Assembly: GCF_001941865.1 (NCBI RefSeq)
Contig: NZ_CP016162.1
Location: forward strand, 1,426,001-1,490,000
Origin: Pseudomonas alcaliphila JAB1
Lineage (GTDB): Bacteria; Pseudomonadota; Gammaproteobacteria; Pseudomonadales; Pseudomonadaceae
DNA length: 64,000 bases
Reading direction: 5' to 3'
The notes under the pieces are model-generated. The model was not told where the DNA came from and searched no databases. It worked only from the letters and a program-made list of their open reading frames with translations. Within the stretch, counting starts at the first letter, position 1. Each line of letters opens with the position of its first letter. The translations under genes were made by a program, and so were the position numbers. Shown here piece after piece: positions 27,564-34,796 of the stretch.

Positions 27564-28442
27564 TTGATCGCTCAGGAGCAGCAGAAGGCCCCTACCAAGA
27601 GGCTTTGTCGATTATTTGGAGTGAGTCGTTCGGGCTATTACGCGGTGTCTCGAGGCCTGTTGCAGCCGCCCAAGGCGTGCCCTGTGACTACCACCTTGAA
27701 AGCCCAGTTCATGGCGAGCGGCCGCACCTATGGCAGTCGTCGCTTGCAAGCGGCGCTTAAGGCTCAGGGCTTTCAGTACGGGCGCTACCGGGTGTACCGG
27801 GTGAGGCAACTGATGAAGAAGCACCAGTTGCGACCGACCTGGAGGCGCAAGTTCATCCACACCACCGACAGCAAACACGACCTCCCGATAGCGGCCAATA
27901 TCCTGAACCGGCAGTTCAATCCCGAGGGCATCAACCAGGCCTGGGTGGCGGATATCACTTACATTCGAACACGCCGCGGCTGGCTCTATCTGGCAGCGGT
28001 AATGGATCTTTTCTCGCGCAAGATCATCGGTTGGTCGATGGCGCCGAACATGCCGGCAGAACTGGTGTGCTCGGCGTTACAGATGGGGATCGCCCAACGC
28101 CAGCCTGCAGCCGGGCTGATCGTGCACTCGGATCGTGGCAGCCAATATGCCAGCGCGGCTCATCAAGGCGTACTGGCTCAGCATGGTCTGGTGATGAGCA
28201 TGAGCCGCAAGGGAAATTGTTGGGACAATGCGGTGATGGAGCGCTTCTTCCTGAACCTGAAAATGGAGCGGGTCTGGCAGCTTGACTACGCCAACCACAG
28301 CGAAGCGATGACAGATATCGCCGACTACATCGTCGGCTTCTACAACAACGAGCGTCTGCACTCGAGCCTAAGCTATCAAGCGCCAACAGCGTTCGAGCGG
28401 CAACAGCAAAAACAACCTATCGCAGTGTCCGAAATTAGTTGA
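27564..28442 (+). CDS. IS3-family transposase OrfB (DDE recombinase)
   Basis: 292-residue DDE transposase. The N-terminal HTH_21-like region is followed by the rve integrase core: WVADITYIRTRRGWLYLAAV (first Asp), LIVHSDRGSQYAS (second Asp), MSRKGNCWDNAVMERFFLNL (Glu). The assumed start is TTG 27564. Unusually, it is in the same frame as orfA, separated only by the orfA UGA and two codons. Expression may therefore be by reinitiation or readthrough rather than the usual minus-one frameshift. Confidence 0.92.
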   Translation: MIAQEQQKAPTKRLCRLFGVSRSGYYAVSRGLLQPPKACPVTTTLKAQFMASGRTYGSRRLQAALKAQGFQYGRYRVYRVRQLMKKHQLRPTWRRKFIHTTDSKHDLPIAANILNRQFNPEGINQAWVADITYIRTRRGWLYLAAVMDLFSRKIIGWSMAPNMPAELVCSALQMGIAQRQPAAGLIVHSDRGSQYASAAHQGVLAQHGLVMSMSRKGNCWDNAVMERFFLNLKMERVWQLDYANHSEAMTDIADYIVGFYNNERLHSSLSYQAPTAFERQQQKQPIAVSEIS

Positions 28443-28538
28443 CCACTACACGGTCGCAAGGCGGTCCGGCACTGACCTCCCAGCAGCTTCCTGCCCTCGC
28501 GGCGGGAAGCCTCTCTTCCTGCCTCCCTGGAGACACCC

Positions 28539-28905
28539 ATGACTGTTCGATTCAAAGGCACGGAGCTGCGGCCCGTGCTCGCCGAAGCGGCGGCGAATCA
28601 ATGCCGCGTCATCCTGGTCAAGGATCACGGCGTGTACTTCCTGGCCGAGCGCGGCGAGCGCCGACACGATGGTCGCCAGAAGACCATCGCCTATGCCGCC
28701 GGCTTGCAACCCGGACGTTGATGCATTCGATGACTGGTGGGAGCTGGCGCGCACCGAGTTCGGCGGCGACGACTTCGGCGAGTTCTTCGATCCGCACGAT
28801 GGTGTCTTCGCGCTCATCCTGAGCGGCGAGGGAGACCTCGACGTGTCCGCCACCGCGACACACCTGTCGCTGCAGGCGGTTCCTCCCACACCCAGCGGTA
28901 ACTGA
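28539..28905 (+). pseudogene. DUF3085 protein, single frameshift
   Basis: The frame from 28539 reads MTVRFKGTELRPVLAEAAAN, then CRVILVKDHGVYFLAERGER and breaks at 28721. The plus-one frame carries on with CNPDVDAFDDWWELARTEFG, then GDDFGEFFDPHDGVFALILS to 28905. The join AYAAG-CNPDVDAFDDWW is restored by removing one T from GGCTTGCAAC (28704-28705). The combined protein fits the DUF3085 family found in these ICEs. It is decayed unless the extra T is a sequence error. Confidence 0.7.
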
Positions 28906-28917
28906 CCGCCCATTCCT

Positions 28918-28936
28918 GGCCCCCGCTCCGGGGGCC
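28918..28936. terminator. intrinsic terminator
   Basis: GGCCCCC-stem-GGGGGCC followed by TCTTTCTTC, 13 bp after the DUF3085 stop. The rest of 28906-29247 (342 bases) holds only the three-stem-loop element and a further leader hairpin near 29175-29215. Confidence 0.75.
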
Positions 28937-29024
28937 TCTTTCTTCCCGGCAATGTGGACCGCCGCGAGTACCGATTTCCGCTCGCCTGCGCGCCGTCCTG
29001 GCGCCACGCTTCCGGCCATGTTCC

Positions 29025-29099
29025 GCTGACGTCCGTCAGCGACATGCCCAGGCAGCCACGATCTTCAAGGCTGCGACGCGGTTCCGACCGCGTCGATCA
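29025..29099 (+). repeat. three-stem-loop element, copy 3
   Basis: Hairpin 1 is GCTGAC-GTCC-GTCAGC (29025-29040). Hairpin 2 has arms GCAGCC/GGCTGC (29052-29074). Hairpin 3 is GACGCGGT-TCCG-ACCGCGTC (29075-29094). Relative to copy 1, T-A pairs are replaced by C-G in hairpin 2 and A-T by G-C in hairpin 3, so base pairing is kept while sequence changes. It lies upstream of the STY4534 gene. Confidence 0.7.
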
Positions 29100-29247
29100 C
29101 ATCAGTTCGCACCGGCATCCATGCGCGAACGGCCATCGGTTCTCGATGGTGATGCCCCAAGCTGTTCCATCAACCCACGCGGGGGTTCCACACCTTCCCC
29201 GCCTGGGTCGGGTGTGTCTCCGCCTCATTGTTCTCAGGAGATTCACC

Positions 29248-29784
29248 ATGACCACTTCCACCGAAAAGTCCTACTTCGATCTGCACATCACCGGCCTCGG
29301 GTACCTCAACCGCATCCGCGACGTGAAGCCCAAGAAAGGCGATGCGTTCCTGGCCTGCGACATCGCGGCGCTCAACGGTCCCAGCGAAAAACCGGAATAC
29401 CGCCGTTTCGACGTGCGCGTATCCGGCAGTGAGGCGCAGCACCTGATCCGTCGTTGCGAGGAGGCCGTCAAGGCCGAACGCAAGGTGCTGATCGGGTTCC
29501 GCCTGGGCGACCTGTGGACCGACATCTTCACCTACACCAAGGGGAAGAATGAAGGAAAGCCGGGCGTCAGCCTGAAGGCCCGCCTGCTCTTCGTGAGCTG
29601 GATCAAGATCGATGGCGAGATGGTCTACGAGGCCGAGCCCAAGACGACCGATGACGCGGCGAGCGAGGATGCACCAGCACCCTCCAGCGCGTCGGCAGCC
29701 CAGGATGCGCCCGTATCCGAAGCCGCCATCAATGACGACGCTGATGCACCTGCTGAGGCGCCGGCCCTGGCCGATTCGTTCTGA
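29248..29784 (+). CDS. STY4534-family ICE replication protein (DUF3577)
   Basis: 178-residue protein. The conserved core starts right after the N-terminus (SYFDLHITGLGYLNRIRDVK, KGDAFLACDIAALNGPSEKP, RRFDVRVSGSEAQHLIRRCE) and resembles an OB-like fold. A low-complexity Ala/Asp/Ser tail closes it (from about residue 130). ATG 29248 follows CAGGAG. The family is restricted to SPI-7/clc-type islands and is thought to assist element replication. Confidence 0.85.
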   Translation: MTTSTEKSYFDLHITGLGYLNRIRDVKPKKGDAFLACDIAALNGPSEKPEYRRFDVRVSGSEAQHLIRRCEEAVKAERKVLIGFRLGDLWTDIFTYTKGKNEGKPGVSLKARLLFVSWIKIDGEMVYEAEPKTTDDAASEDAPAPSSASAAQDAPVSEAAINDDADAPAEAPALADSF

Positions 29785-29789
29785 TCTGC

Positions 29790-29818
29790 AAGGCCCCGTG
29801 CGCATGCACCGGGGCCTT
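29790..29818. terminator. intrinsic terminator
   Basis: AAGGCCCCG...CGGGGCCTT stem followed by GTTTTCTTCCCC, 6 bp after the STY4534 stop. Confidence 0.85.
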
Positions 29819-29900
29819 GTTTTCTTCCCCTTCGATCGAGCACTGCCTGCGCCCCGGCGCCGGCGGCACGCGATCGCTCATTCATCGAAAGGAGCTATCC

Positions 29901-30515
29901 ATGATCACTGTTCCAGGCCAGTTGGCCATCAAGACCATCCACGGTCGCAACGGCGACTTCAACGTCGGCCGCCTGGCGACTTCCATCGGCGAGTTCGTCA
30001 TCAAAAATGCCGAACTCGACCAGTACGCCGAAGGCAAGTACGACGGCGACTTCATCATCACCGAGATCCGGCCCTCCACCTACAACACCAGTGGGCGGAT
30101 GGTGATCGAGATTCGCGCCCACCTGGGCGGTATGACCTTGTCCAGCATCGATCCCCTGAGCCGTGACGAAGCCCGCCGGCTGAGTCCGCAGGAAGTCGAT
30201 CCGATCGACGAAGAGGCGCAGACACCTGTGCCTGTCGCAGCCCCGGCACCTGCCAAGGCGAAGGGTCGCAAGACCCGCGATCCGCTGGTCGATACCACGC
30301 CGTTCGGCACCGAGAAAGCGGCCAAGCCGTCTTCCGTGGCCTCGGCCGATGAAGACGACACCGCACTGTTCGGAGCGCTATGGCCGCTGGGCGACATCGT
30401 CAAGCTCGATCCGACTGTGGATCGTCGTGTCCTGCGTCAGCAGCGCGACCGCCTCGGAGCGCTGGGTTATTCGTTCGCCCCGCTGTCCCAGGACTGGCAC
30501 CTCGCCAGCGCCTGA
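29901..30515 (+). CDS. DUF3275 family ICE protein
   Basis: 204-residue protein: an N-terminal conserved domain (TVPGQLAIKTIHGRNGDFNV, GRLATSIGEFVIKNAELDQY), a low-complexity Pro/Ala/Lys linker, and a conserved C-terminal block (WPLGDIVKLDPTVDRRVLRQ, QRDRLGALGYSFAPLSQDWH). ATG 29901 follows AAAGGAG. DUF3275 members occur at this position in clc-type ICEs; no biochemical role is known to me. Confidence 0.82.
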   Translation: MITVPGQLAIKTIHGRNGDFNVGRLATSIGEFVIKNAELDQYAEGKYDGDFIITEIRPSTYNTSGRMVIEIRAHLGGMTLSSIDPLSRDEARRLSPQEVDPIDEEAQTPVPVAAPAPAKAKGRKTRDPLVDTTPFGTEKAAKPSSVASADEDDTALFGALWPLGDIVKLDPTVDRRVLRQQRDRLGALGYSFAPLSQDWHLASA

Positions 30516-30521
30516 TCCACC

Positions 30522-30538
30522 CGTCGCTTCCCGCGACG
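30522..30538. terminator. intrinsic terminator
   Basis: CGTCGC-TTCCC-GCGACG followed by TTTCAACC. A second hairpin (30555-30590) lies just before the next ribosome site. Confidence 0.65.
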
Positions 30539-30607
30539 TTTCAACCACCCGTCGGGGCACTTCCACCGTCGGGGGAGTGCTCCGGCTTTTTTCACAGGAG
30601 AACTCCC

Positions 30608-30991
30608 ATGGGCTGGTATTTCTCGCGGCAAACCCGCGACCAACTGATCCACAAACTGATCGAACCGCAGGACGCCGAAAACGCTCGCTCGGAGGTCATC
30701 GCCCACACCCTGCGCGGCAACGTGCTGTGGTCCGTGGTGCGCATCACCGCCAAGCGGGCGGGAGTCATGAAGCTCGCTGTCGGCGATTCCATCAACGTCA
30801 TCCGTTGCGACCTGCTGCAAGGATCGGGTGGCGAATGGGGCTACAAGCCGCTGGATGAATCCATGCACCCCTACTACTACTCGTGCCCGTTGCGCTATCT
30901 CGACATGGCGCCGGTGCAATCCCCCGAGTGGCGCGAAGGGGTGCGCGCCCATCACGCACGTCGGCGCAAGCCGGCGGCGTTGATGGCGTGA
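30608..30991 (+). CDS. conserved ICE protein, unknown function
   Basis: 127-residue protein (MGWYFSRQTRDQLIHKLIEP, NVLWSVVRITAKRAGVMKLA) with a conserved-looking aromatic block (MHPYYYSCPLRYLDMAPVQS) and a basic C-terminus. ATG 30608 follows CAGGAG. It overlaps the next gene by one base (TGATG), so the two are translationally coupled. I do not recognise a function. Confidence 0.65.
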   Translation: MGWYFSRQTRDQLIHKLIEPQDAENARSEVIAHTLRGNVLWSVVRITAKRAGVMKLAVGDSINVIRCDLLQGSGGEWGYKPLDESMHPYYYSCPLRYLDMAPVQSPEWREGVRAHHARRRKPAALMA

Positions 30992-31269
30992 TGCCGGAGG
31001 CGTTCGTCATGGACCCGATCCTGGCCGCCCTCCCGGCATCGTTGCTGCGCCTGGTCGAAGACCAGTTGTCCAACAACGACGTTTCTTCCGACGACGAACC
31101 GCTTGATCACTTCATCAGCGACGGTCTCACCGAGGAACAGGCACGGCAGGCGCTGACCTACCGCGACCAGTACTTCGTCAATCTTCTCCTGGACGGTTTC
31201 ACACCGATCCACAAGGGAAGCGAGGCGCTTCGTTTCAATCCCTACAGCCGGCAGTTCGAGCCGGACTGA
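30991..31269 (+). CDS. small acidic ICE protein, unknown function
   Basis: 92 residues (MPEAFVMDPILAALPASLLR, EDQLSNNDVSSDDEPLDHFI), acidic and helical. The ATG at 30991 overlaps the preceding stop; MDPIL at 31009 is an alternative start. It has no motif I can identify. The terminator hairpin GCAGGCCC...GGGCCTGC follows at 31273-31297. Confidence 0.55.
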   Translation: MPEAFVMDPILAALPASLLRLVEDQLSNNDVSSDDEPLDHFISDGLTEEQARQALTYRDQYFVNLLLDGFTPIHKGSEALRFNPYSRQFEPD

Positions 31270-31272
31270 ACC

Positions 31273-31297
31273 GCAGGCCCTTGCTTCACGGGCCTGC
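31273..31297. terminator. intrinsic terminator
   Basis: GCAGGCCC-TTGCTTCAC-GGGCCTGC with a CATTCCTCTC tail, 4 bp after the preceding stop. Confidence 0.65.
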
Positions 31298-31418
31298 ATT
31301 CCTCTCTACCTGACCTGTCCAGGCTCTGTTGCGCAGGGCCTTTCTTTTGTCCCACGCGGTCGCGCATCCGGCTTACCGCCGCTCGATGCCGATTGCTCCA
31401 ATCCTCAAGGAGATAGTC

Positions 31419-32246
31419 ATGCAACTCTCATCCCGTTTTTCCCAGCGCTCTCCGGTGCTGCGCTCGGATCATCCGCTGTCGGACGATCAGGTCCGCACCG
31501 TCGCCCCCTCCATCTTCGCGGAGACCCCGCACGAAAGCCGTTCCCAGCGCTACAGCTACATCCCGACTGCGGCCGTGTTGGCGGAGTTGCGCAAGGAGGG
31601 TTTCCAACCGTTCATGGTTTGCCAGACACCTGTGCGCCACGAAGATCGTCGCGATTACACCAAGCACATGCTGCGGCTTCGTCACGCGAGCCAGATCGAC
31701 GGCACCGAGGCGAACGAAATCATCCTGCTCAATTCGCACGATGGTACGAGCAGCTATCAAATGCTCGCCGGCATGTTTCGATTCGTTTGCCAAAACGGCC
31801 TGGTGTGCGGCGACACGTTCGCCGACGTGCGCGTGCCTCACAAGGGCAACGTCACCGATCATGTCATCGAAGGCGCCTACGAGGTGCTGGATGGCTTCGA
31901 GCGGGTGCAGCACTCGCGCGACGCCATGGGTGCCATCACACTCGACGACGGTGAGGCCGAGGTCTTCGCCCGCTCGGCGTTGACCCTCAAGTACGACGAC
32001 TCTGGCAAGGCCGTGCCGATCACGGAGAGCCAGATTCTGCGGCCACGTCGTTTCGACGACAACCGTTCGGACCTGTGGTCGGTCTTCAATCGCGTGCAGG
32101 AGAACCTCGTCAAAGGTGGCTTGACCAGCCGTACCGCGAACGGGCGCCAGCGGCAGACGCGGCCCGTTCAAGGCATCGACCAGAACGTCCGGCTCAACCG
32201 GGCGCTATGGCTGCTGGCGGAAGGTCTGCGTCAGTTGAAAGCCTGA
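31419..32246 (+). CDS. DUF932 (phage/plasmid LGT_TIGR03299-like) protein
   Basis: 275-residue protein with the DUF932 core (AGMFRFVCQNGLVCGDTFAD preceded by NEIILLNSHDGTSSYQML) typical of phage, plasmid and ICE accessory proteins. ATG 31419 follows AAGGAG. It is thought to be DNA-metabolism related, but no activity is established. Single gene flanked by hairpins on both sides. Confidence 0.85.
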   Translation: MQLSSRFSQRSPVLRSDHPLSDDQVRTVAPSIFAETPHESRSQRYSYIPTAAVLAELRKEGFQPFMVCQTPVRHEDRRDYTKHMLRLRHASQIDGTEANEIILLNSHDGTSSYQMLAGMFRFVCQNGLVCGDTFADVRVPHKGNVTDHVIEGAYEVLDGFERVQHSRDAMGAITLDDGEAEVFARSALTLKYDDSGKAVPITESQILRPRRFDDNRSDLWSVFNRVQENLVKGGLTSRTANGRQRQTRPVQGIDQNVRLNRALWLLAEGLRQLKA

Positions 32247-32254
32247 CCCCCATG

Positions 32255-32284
32255 CGGATCGTGCCCATCGCGGCATGGTCCGCT
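32255..32284. terminator. intrinsic terminator
   Basis: GCGGA...TCCGC stem with an inner TGCC/GGCA continuation and a run of seven T residues (32285-32291), 8 bp after the DUF932 stop. Confidence 0.85.
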
Positions 32285-32473
32285 TTTTTTCGTTCAGCAG
32301 AAGCCCCTTCGACATCTGCCTCACAAACAAGGTTGTGTTGCGTGGCGGTTTCTTGCTCCCGCACATTGGGTCGTTCTCTTTGCCACGACGCTCACGGCGT
32401 TTCCTTCGATCCCCCTGGGGCAGTGACTGCCCTCGCGGGTGGTGCTGCCTCTGCTTTTTTTGAGGACATCACC

Positions 32474-33124
32474 ATGCCTGCACCTTCTTCCGCGAAACCG
32501 CTGTACCGCATCGACGAATGCCCCGACCTCATGGCCGACGCTTGCGTCGGTGACGAGCAGGGCAATCTTGTCTTTCTCTCGATCTGGGCGCGCGACACCG
32601 CCGTTCAGGAGTTCCTCGCCCGCCTGACGCTCGGCCGGGATGAACAGGGGCTCGACCAGTTCCACGTCATCACCGATCAGGGCGCATGCGTCCCGCTCTT
32701 CGTCGGCAACGTCGAGAACCTGGAAAAGCGCATCACCCGCGCCTACCGGCGAACGCTGTTCGGTTCGCTGACGAACGTGTGGCTGTTCGATCGTCGCTGC
32801 GTGAAGCCAGACAAGGCCAACGCCAGCGCGCTGGCGCTTCTGCCCAGGGATTCCGCTCACCGGCTCGACCGGCTGTGGACGCTGGTGCAGGACACCTGCC
32901 CGCTGCCACTGCTCGACCACTGGCGCGACACCGTGCTGGAGCTGTTGCAGACACGGCGGATGCTGACCGGTCTTCCCTTGGCCCTCGGGCCGCTGGAAGG
33001 CCATCGGCTGGCCCTCGATGTCCCGGCGCTGACGAAGGCGCTGGGCGAGCTGATCCGCAACGGCACCCTCGGCGCCACGCAGTACGAACTGGCCGCGAAC
33101 GCACCGCTTCGGCGTGTGGCGTGA
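32474..33124 (+). CDS. conserved ICE protein, unknown function
   Basis: 216-residue protein (LYRIDECPDLMADACVGDEQ, GNLVFLSIWARDTAVQEFLA) with a helical C-terminal half (LPLLDHWRDTVLELLQTRRM). The ATG at 32474 lies after GAGGACATCACC. There is no recognised domain; the family is part of the conserved ICE backbone. Confidence 0.6.
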   Translation: MPAPSSAKPLYRIDECPDLMADACVGDEQGNLVFLSIWARDTAVQEFLARLTLGRDEQGLDQFHVITDQGACVPLFVGNVENLEKRITRAYRRTLFGSLTNVWLFDRRCVKPDKANASALALLPRDSAHRLDRLWTLVQDTCPLPLLDHWRDTVLELLQTRRMLTGLPLALGPLEGHRLALDVPALTKALGELIRNGTLGATQYELAANAPLRRVA

Positions 33125-33191
33125 GCCAGCCCCACGGGCATGCGCGCCGCGCGCGTGTCCGCCTTCCCTCATCCATCACCAGGAGAAATCC

Positions 33192-34301
33192 ATGGCTCTC
33201 ATGTTTCCGCGCCTGGCGCGCAACTTCATTCGTAACGGCTACTTCCCCACCGACGAGCCGACGCTGGAGCGGGCCTTGTCCGCACTGGCGCCGTCTCCCG
33301 GCTCCATGTCCATCCTCGATCCTTGCGCCGGCGAAGGCGTGGCGATTGCCGAAGCCGCCCACGCCCTCGGGCGCGCGCAGGTCCAGGCCTTCGCCGTCGA
33401 GTACGACGCCGAGCGTGCCCGCCACGCACGGCAACTGGTCGATCGCTGCATCCACGGTGACCTGATGGACACACTGATCTCGCGCCAGTCCTTCGGGCTG
33501 CTGTGGCTGAACCCGCCGTATGGCGACCTTTCCAAGGACGTGAACGGCAACATCGGCTATCAGGGCCAGGGCCGTGCGCGGCTGGAAAAGCTGTTCTATC
33601 AGCGCACGCTGCCGCTGCTGCAGTACGGTGGCGTGCTGGTCTTCATCGTGCCGTCCTACGTGCTCGACGCCGAGCTGGTCGGATGGCTGACGCGCCACCT
33701 CAAAGACCTGCGCATCTACCGTGCGGTGGAAACGCAGTTCAAACAGGTAGTGGTCTTCGGCCGCCGGGTTCGCCAGCGCGACCAGGCGTCGGAGTCGGCC
33801 AAGGCCCTGCGTGGTCTGCTGCTGCAGATTGGGCAAGGCGAGACGCAAGCCGAGGAGCTGCCGCTCGAATGGCCGTTCCTGCCGTACACCGTCCCCGCCA
33901 GCCCGGCCGAGCCGGAGCACTTCTATCGCGTCACGATGGAGCCTGAGCAGTTCGCCGATGAAGTCGACCGGCTGCAAGGACTCTGGCCGGCGCTCGATAC
34001 CCACCTGGGTGCCGCACAGCAATCACTGCGGCCACCGGCGCGGGCCTTGTCGCACTGGCATCTCGCCCTGGCCTTGGCCGCGGGGGCGATCTCGGGCGCC
34101 GTGACCTCCAAGACCGGCAAGGTGTTGGTGGTCAAGGGCGATACCCACAAGGAGAAATCCTTGACGACGGAGTACACGGAACGGGATGACGGCTCGGTCG
34201 CCGAGACACGCATCCTCACCGATCGCTTCGTTCCTGTGATCCGCGCCTGGGACATGACGCCCGGCTCCCCGACGCGGGGAGAGGTGTTGACCATTCGCTG
34301 A
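33192..34301 (+). CDS. DUF6094 adenine-specific methyltransferase-like protein
   Basis: 369-residue class I SAM-dependent methyltransferase-like protein. The SAM motif is ILDPCAGEGVAIAEAA near residue 42, the acidic motif AFAVEYDAERA near 68, and the catalytic motif of N6-adenine methylases WLNPPYGD near 105. A C-terminal domain of unknown role follows (DRFVPVIRAWDMTPGSP). ATG 33192 follows CAGGAG. Probably DNA modification during transfer (anti-restriction) or part of a conserved ICE module with the SNF2-type helicase downstream; that pairing is inference. Confidence 0.78.
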   Translation: MALMFPRLARNFIRNGYFPTDEPTLERALSALAPSPGSMSILDPCAGEGVAIAEAAHALGRAQVQAFAVEYDAERARHARQLVDRCIHGDLMDTLISRQSFGLLWLNPPYGDLSKDVNGNIGYQGQGRARLEKLFYQRTLPLLQYGGVLVFIVPSYVLDAELVGWLTRHLKDLRIYRAVETQFKQVVVFGRRVRQRDQASESAKALRGLLLQIGQGETQAEELPLEWPFLPYTVPASPAEPEHFYRVTMEPEQFADEVDRLQGLWPALDTHLGAAQQSLRPPARALSHWHLALALAAGAISGAVTSKTGKVLVVKGDTHKEKSLTTEYTERDDGSVAETRILTDRFVPVIRAWDMTPGSPTRGEVLTIR

Positions 34302-34312
34302 TCGCTTTTCCC

Positions 34313-34326
34313 TGACGGTTCGCCGT
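34313..34326. terminator. short intrinsic terminator
   Basis: GACGGTTCGCCGTC followed by GTTTTC, 11 bp after the methyltransferase stop. The sequence between here and the next start contains a second GGGG/CCCC leader hairpin (34344-34378). Confidence 0.65.
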
Positions 34327-34400
34327 CGTTTTCATCCACCCATCGGGGTCCAGTCGCCCCGTGGGGTGCCGTGGCCCCTTCATTTCGAGAGGTAATCACC

Positions 34401-34697
34401 ATGGCACTCGCCGTTCTGTCTCAACTACGCTTTCGGGCCGGCCAACTGGTCATGACCGCGGGCGTGAACAACCTGGTTCAACGGGGTGCACTCGATCCCG
34501 TGCCCTATCTCCGGCGCCATCTCGGTGGCGATTGGGGCGATCTTTGCGGTGATGACAAGCGGCAGAACGATGCCGCATTGAAGTCAGGCGAGGATCGACT
34601 GTTGTCGTCCTATCAGATCGCTCCCGGCCTGAAGCTCTGGATCATCACCGAATGGGATCGCAGCGTGACCACGCTGCTGTTGCCATCCGAGTACTGA
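34401..34697 (+). CDS. small conserved ICE protein, unknown function
   Basis: 98-residue protein (MALAVLSQLRFRAGQLVMTA, GVNNLVQRGALDPVPYLRRH). ATG 34401 follows GAGAGG. The central YLRRHLGGDWGDLCGDDKRQ block reads as a conserved motif of this small plasmid/ICE family; no activity is known to me. Confidence 0.65.
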   Translation: MALAVLSQLRFRAGQLVMTAGVNNLVQRGALDPVPYLRRHLGGDWGDLCGDDKRQNDAALKSGEDRLLSSYQIAPGLKLWIITEWDRSVTTLLLPSEY

Positions 34698-34706
34698 TCG
34701 TCCTCT

Positions 34707-34721
34707 GACGGCTCGGCCGTC
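34707..34721. terminator. short intrinsic terminator
   Basis: GACGGCTCGGCCGTC followed by TTTCTCTTCCC, 9 bp after the preceding stop. Confidence 0.65.
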
Positions 34722-34737
34722 TTTCTCTTCCCACCCC

Positions 34738-34777
34738 GGGGCATGCCATCGCCCCTGCGGGGGTCGGTGCATGCCCC
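34738..34777 (+). promoter_or_regulatory. leader stem-loop before the helicase gene
   Basis: Arms GGGGCATGC (34738-34746) and GCATGCCCC (34769-34777) enclose a smaller CGCCCCTGCGGGGG hairpin; ATCTTTTTGGAGC follows, ending in the ribosome site. Comparable hairpins precede most genes of 24771-37067. Confidence 0.55.
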
Positions 34778-34796
34778 ATCTTTTTGGAGCATCACC